A stretch of 13,507 nucleotides of DNA from an uncultured Ignavibacteriota bacterium (GTDB lineage Bacteria; Bacteroidota; Ignavibacteria; Tepidaquicellales; Tepidaquicellaceae). Positions 12,174-13,507 of this stretch are shown here, piece after piece; position 1 is the first letter of the stretch, and every line of letters begins with the position of its first letter. Where the stretch lies: NCBI GenBank assembly GCA_937915485.1, contig CALGII010000070.1, forward strand, positions 1-13,507, given 5' to 3'. The notes under the pieces were generated by a model. That model did not search any database and was not told the origin of the DNA. It worked only from the letters and a program-made list of their open reading frames with translations. Position numbers and translations under genes: made by a program.

Positions 12174-13507
12174 TTGAATAAAAGCATAAAGACAAACAAG
12201 AAATTAAGAAACATAGCGATAATCGCTCACGTTGACCACGGTAAAACTACGCTCGTTGACCACATGTTCAGGCAGAGCGGATTGTTCAGGTCGAATCAGG
12301 AAGTAGAAGAACGCCTTATGGACAATATGGACCTCGAAAGAGAGCGCGGTATTACTATAGCCGCAAAGAATTGTTCCGTAACCTGGGAAGGCATAAAGAT
12401 AAATATTCTCGACACGCCCGGACACGCTGACTTTGGCGGCGAGGTCGAACGCGCTCTTATGATGGTTGACGGCGCGATTCTCCTCGTCGACGCCTCCGAA
12501 GGTCCCCTTCCCCAGACACGCTTCGTACTGAAGAAAGCCCTCGAGTCGAAGAAAAAAATTATAGTAGTAATAAATAAGATTGACAGAAAAGACGCGCGTC
12601 CCGCCGAAGTCCTGAATGAAATATACGATTTGTTCATTGACCTCGACGCAACCGAAGAACAGATTGAGTTTCCCGTGCTCTATGCGGTCGGCAAGCAGGG
12701 TTACGCCGTCAGAAAACTTACCGATAAAGGCGCCGACCTGAAACCGCTCTTCGCGGAAATAATGAAAGAAATACCGGGTCCGTCGCACGAACCCGGAAAG
12801 CCTTTTCAAATGCTCGTCGCGGACCTCGACTATTCCGACTATGTCGGAAGACTCGCTATCGGAAAAGTTGCTAACGGCGCCGCGAAAATAAACGATAACC
12901 TCGTCTGCATAAACGAAGACGGGGACGTTGTTCCTCTGAAACTTTCCAAACTTCAGGTCTATCAGGGTGTCTCTCTCGCAGAAGTCGAGTCCGCTGAGCC
13001 GGGCGATATAGTTGTTCTCGCGGGCATCGAGAATGTCCACATCGGTGATACGATCTGCTCACAGGAAAATACTAAACCCCTAAAACGCGTCGCGGTTGAC
13101 GAACCGACAATCTCGATGATGTTCGCCATTAATACTTCGCCTTTCGCGGGAAGAGAAGGCAAGTACGTTCAGTCAACGAAATTGAGAGAAAGACTCTTCA
13201 AGGAAACATTAAGAAACGTCGCTCTGAAAGTCGAGGACACCGATACCGCCGATAGTTTTATAGTCAAGGGGCGCGGAGAATTCCAGATGGTCATTCTTAT
13301 TGAAACTCTCAGACGCGAAGGTTATGAACTCAGCGTCGGGCGACCGCACGTGATCTATAAGGAAAAGAACGGCAAGAAACTCGAACCCATCGAGCATCTG
13401 TTCATTGACTGCGGCGAAAATTTCATCGGCATAGTTACCGATAAATTGTCACAGAGAAAAGGAAGAATGATTAACCTCGTTAACCACAGCACGGGCAGGG
13501 TGAGAAT
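12174..13507 (+). CDS. typA: Translational GTPase TypA/BipA, 3' end missing
   Basis: The first 444 residues of a ribosome-binding GTPase related to EF-G, involved in 50S assembly and stress or cold adaptation; the frame runs off the right edge. G-domain motifs: G1 AHVDHGKTT (18-26), G2 inside LERERGITIA, G3 DTPGHADFG (80-88) and G4 NKID (134-137). At G5, where many relatives have YAS[AG], this reads Y170-AVGKQG, with Val172 in place of Ser. Domain II follows (VADLDYSDYVGRLAIGKV), then the EF-G-III-like domain with MMFAINTSPFAGREGKYVQS and GRGEFQMVILIETLRREGYEL split over about 415-440; the common GRGELHL is GRGEFQM here. Start TTG 12174 has AAGGA five bases upstream. The missing part should hold the rest of domain V and the TypA-specific C-terminal domain. 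Confidence 0.96.
   Translation, partial: MNKSIKTNKKLRNIAIIAHVDHGKTTLVDHMFRQSGLFRSNQEVEERLMDNMDLERERGITIAAKNCSVTWEGIKINILDTPGHADFGGEVERALMMVDGAILLVDASEGPLPQTRFVLKKALESKKKIIVVINKIDRKDARPAEVLNEIYDLFIDLDATEEQIEFPVLYAVGKQGYAVRKLTDKGADLKPLFAEIMKEIPGPSHEPGKPFQMLVADLDYSDYVGRLAIGKVANGAAKINDNLVCINEDGDVVPLKLSKLQVYQGVSLAEVESAEPGDIVVLAGIENVHIGDTICSQENTKPLKRVAVDEPTISMMFAINTSPFAGREGKYVQSTKLRERLFKETLRNVALKVEDTDTADSFIVKGRGEFQMVILIETLRREGYELSVGRPHVIYKEKNGKKLEPIEHLFIDCGENFIGIVTDKLSQRKGRMINLVNHSTGRVR

Noticed and set aside
12204..13040. 278-codon minus-strand open frame
   Set aside because: It lies entirely antisense to typA, whose conserved GTPase motifs are unmistakable.

Overview
The window looks like chromosomal DNA from a member of the Ignavibacteria or a close relative in the Bacteroidota-Chlorobi group. 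The main reason is two secreted proteins that end in the YQNYPNPFNP-type sorting domain of the type IX secretion system, which this group uses to move proteins across the outer membrane. Other pointers are two Ycf48-like beta-propeller proteins, moderate-GC genes separated by AT-rich gaps, and candidate promoters with the Bacteroidota TAnnTTTG element. Some genes have clear Shine-Dalgarno sequences (GGAGG, GGGGAG, AAGGA) and others have none. Three genes appear to start at TTG.

Left part (1-3139): an LTA-synthase-like membrane phosphotransferase runs off the left edge on the minus strand. It is divergent from a TspO/MBR membrane protein on the plus strand. TspO converges on a type IX-secreted protein of unknown function, with a bidirectional terminator hairpin between them. 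Middle part (3140-7797): a repeat-rich gap is followed by three plus-strand genes. These are a seven-bladed propeller lipoprotein, alanine racemase (alr) and a DEAD-box RNA helicase with a long charged tail. Right part (7798-13507): a 660-base hairpin-rich gap precedes three minus-strand genes: a propeller protein exported by type IX secretion, the Ada alkylation-repair regulator and a small dimeric-barrel-like protein. The GTPase TypA/BipA, divergent from these, runs off the right edge.

The genes do not form one pathway. They are mostly housekeeping functions (cell-wall D-alanine supply, RNA remodelling, DNA repair, ribosome-associated GTPase) mixed with envelope and secreted proteins. I see no CRISPR array, tRNA, rRNA, insertion sequence, phage gene or defence cassette, and no convincing new multi-gene system. 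The least explained material lies between the genes. It includes a set of short palindromes with three-base loops, one of them present in two identical copies about 8.3 kb apart, and a cluster of longer hairpins at 7860-8071.
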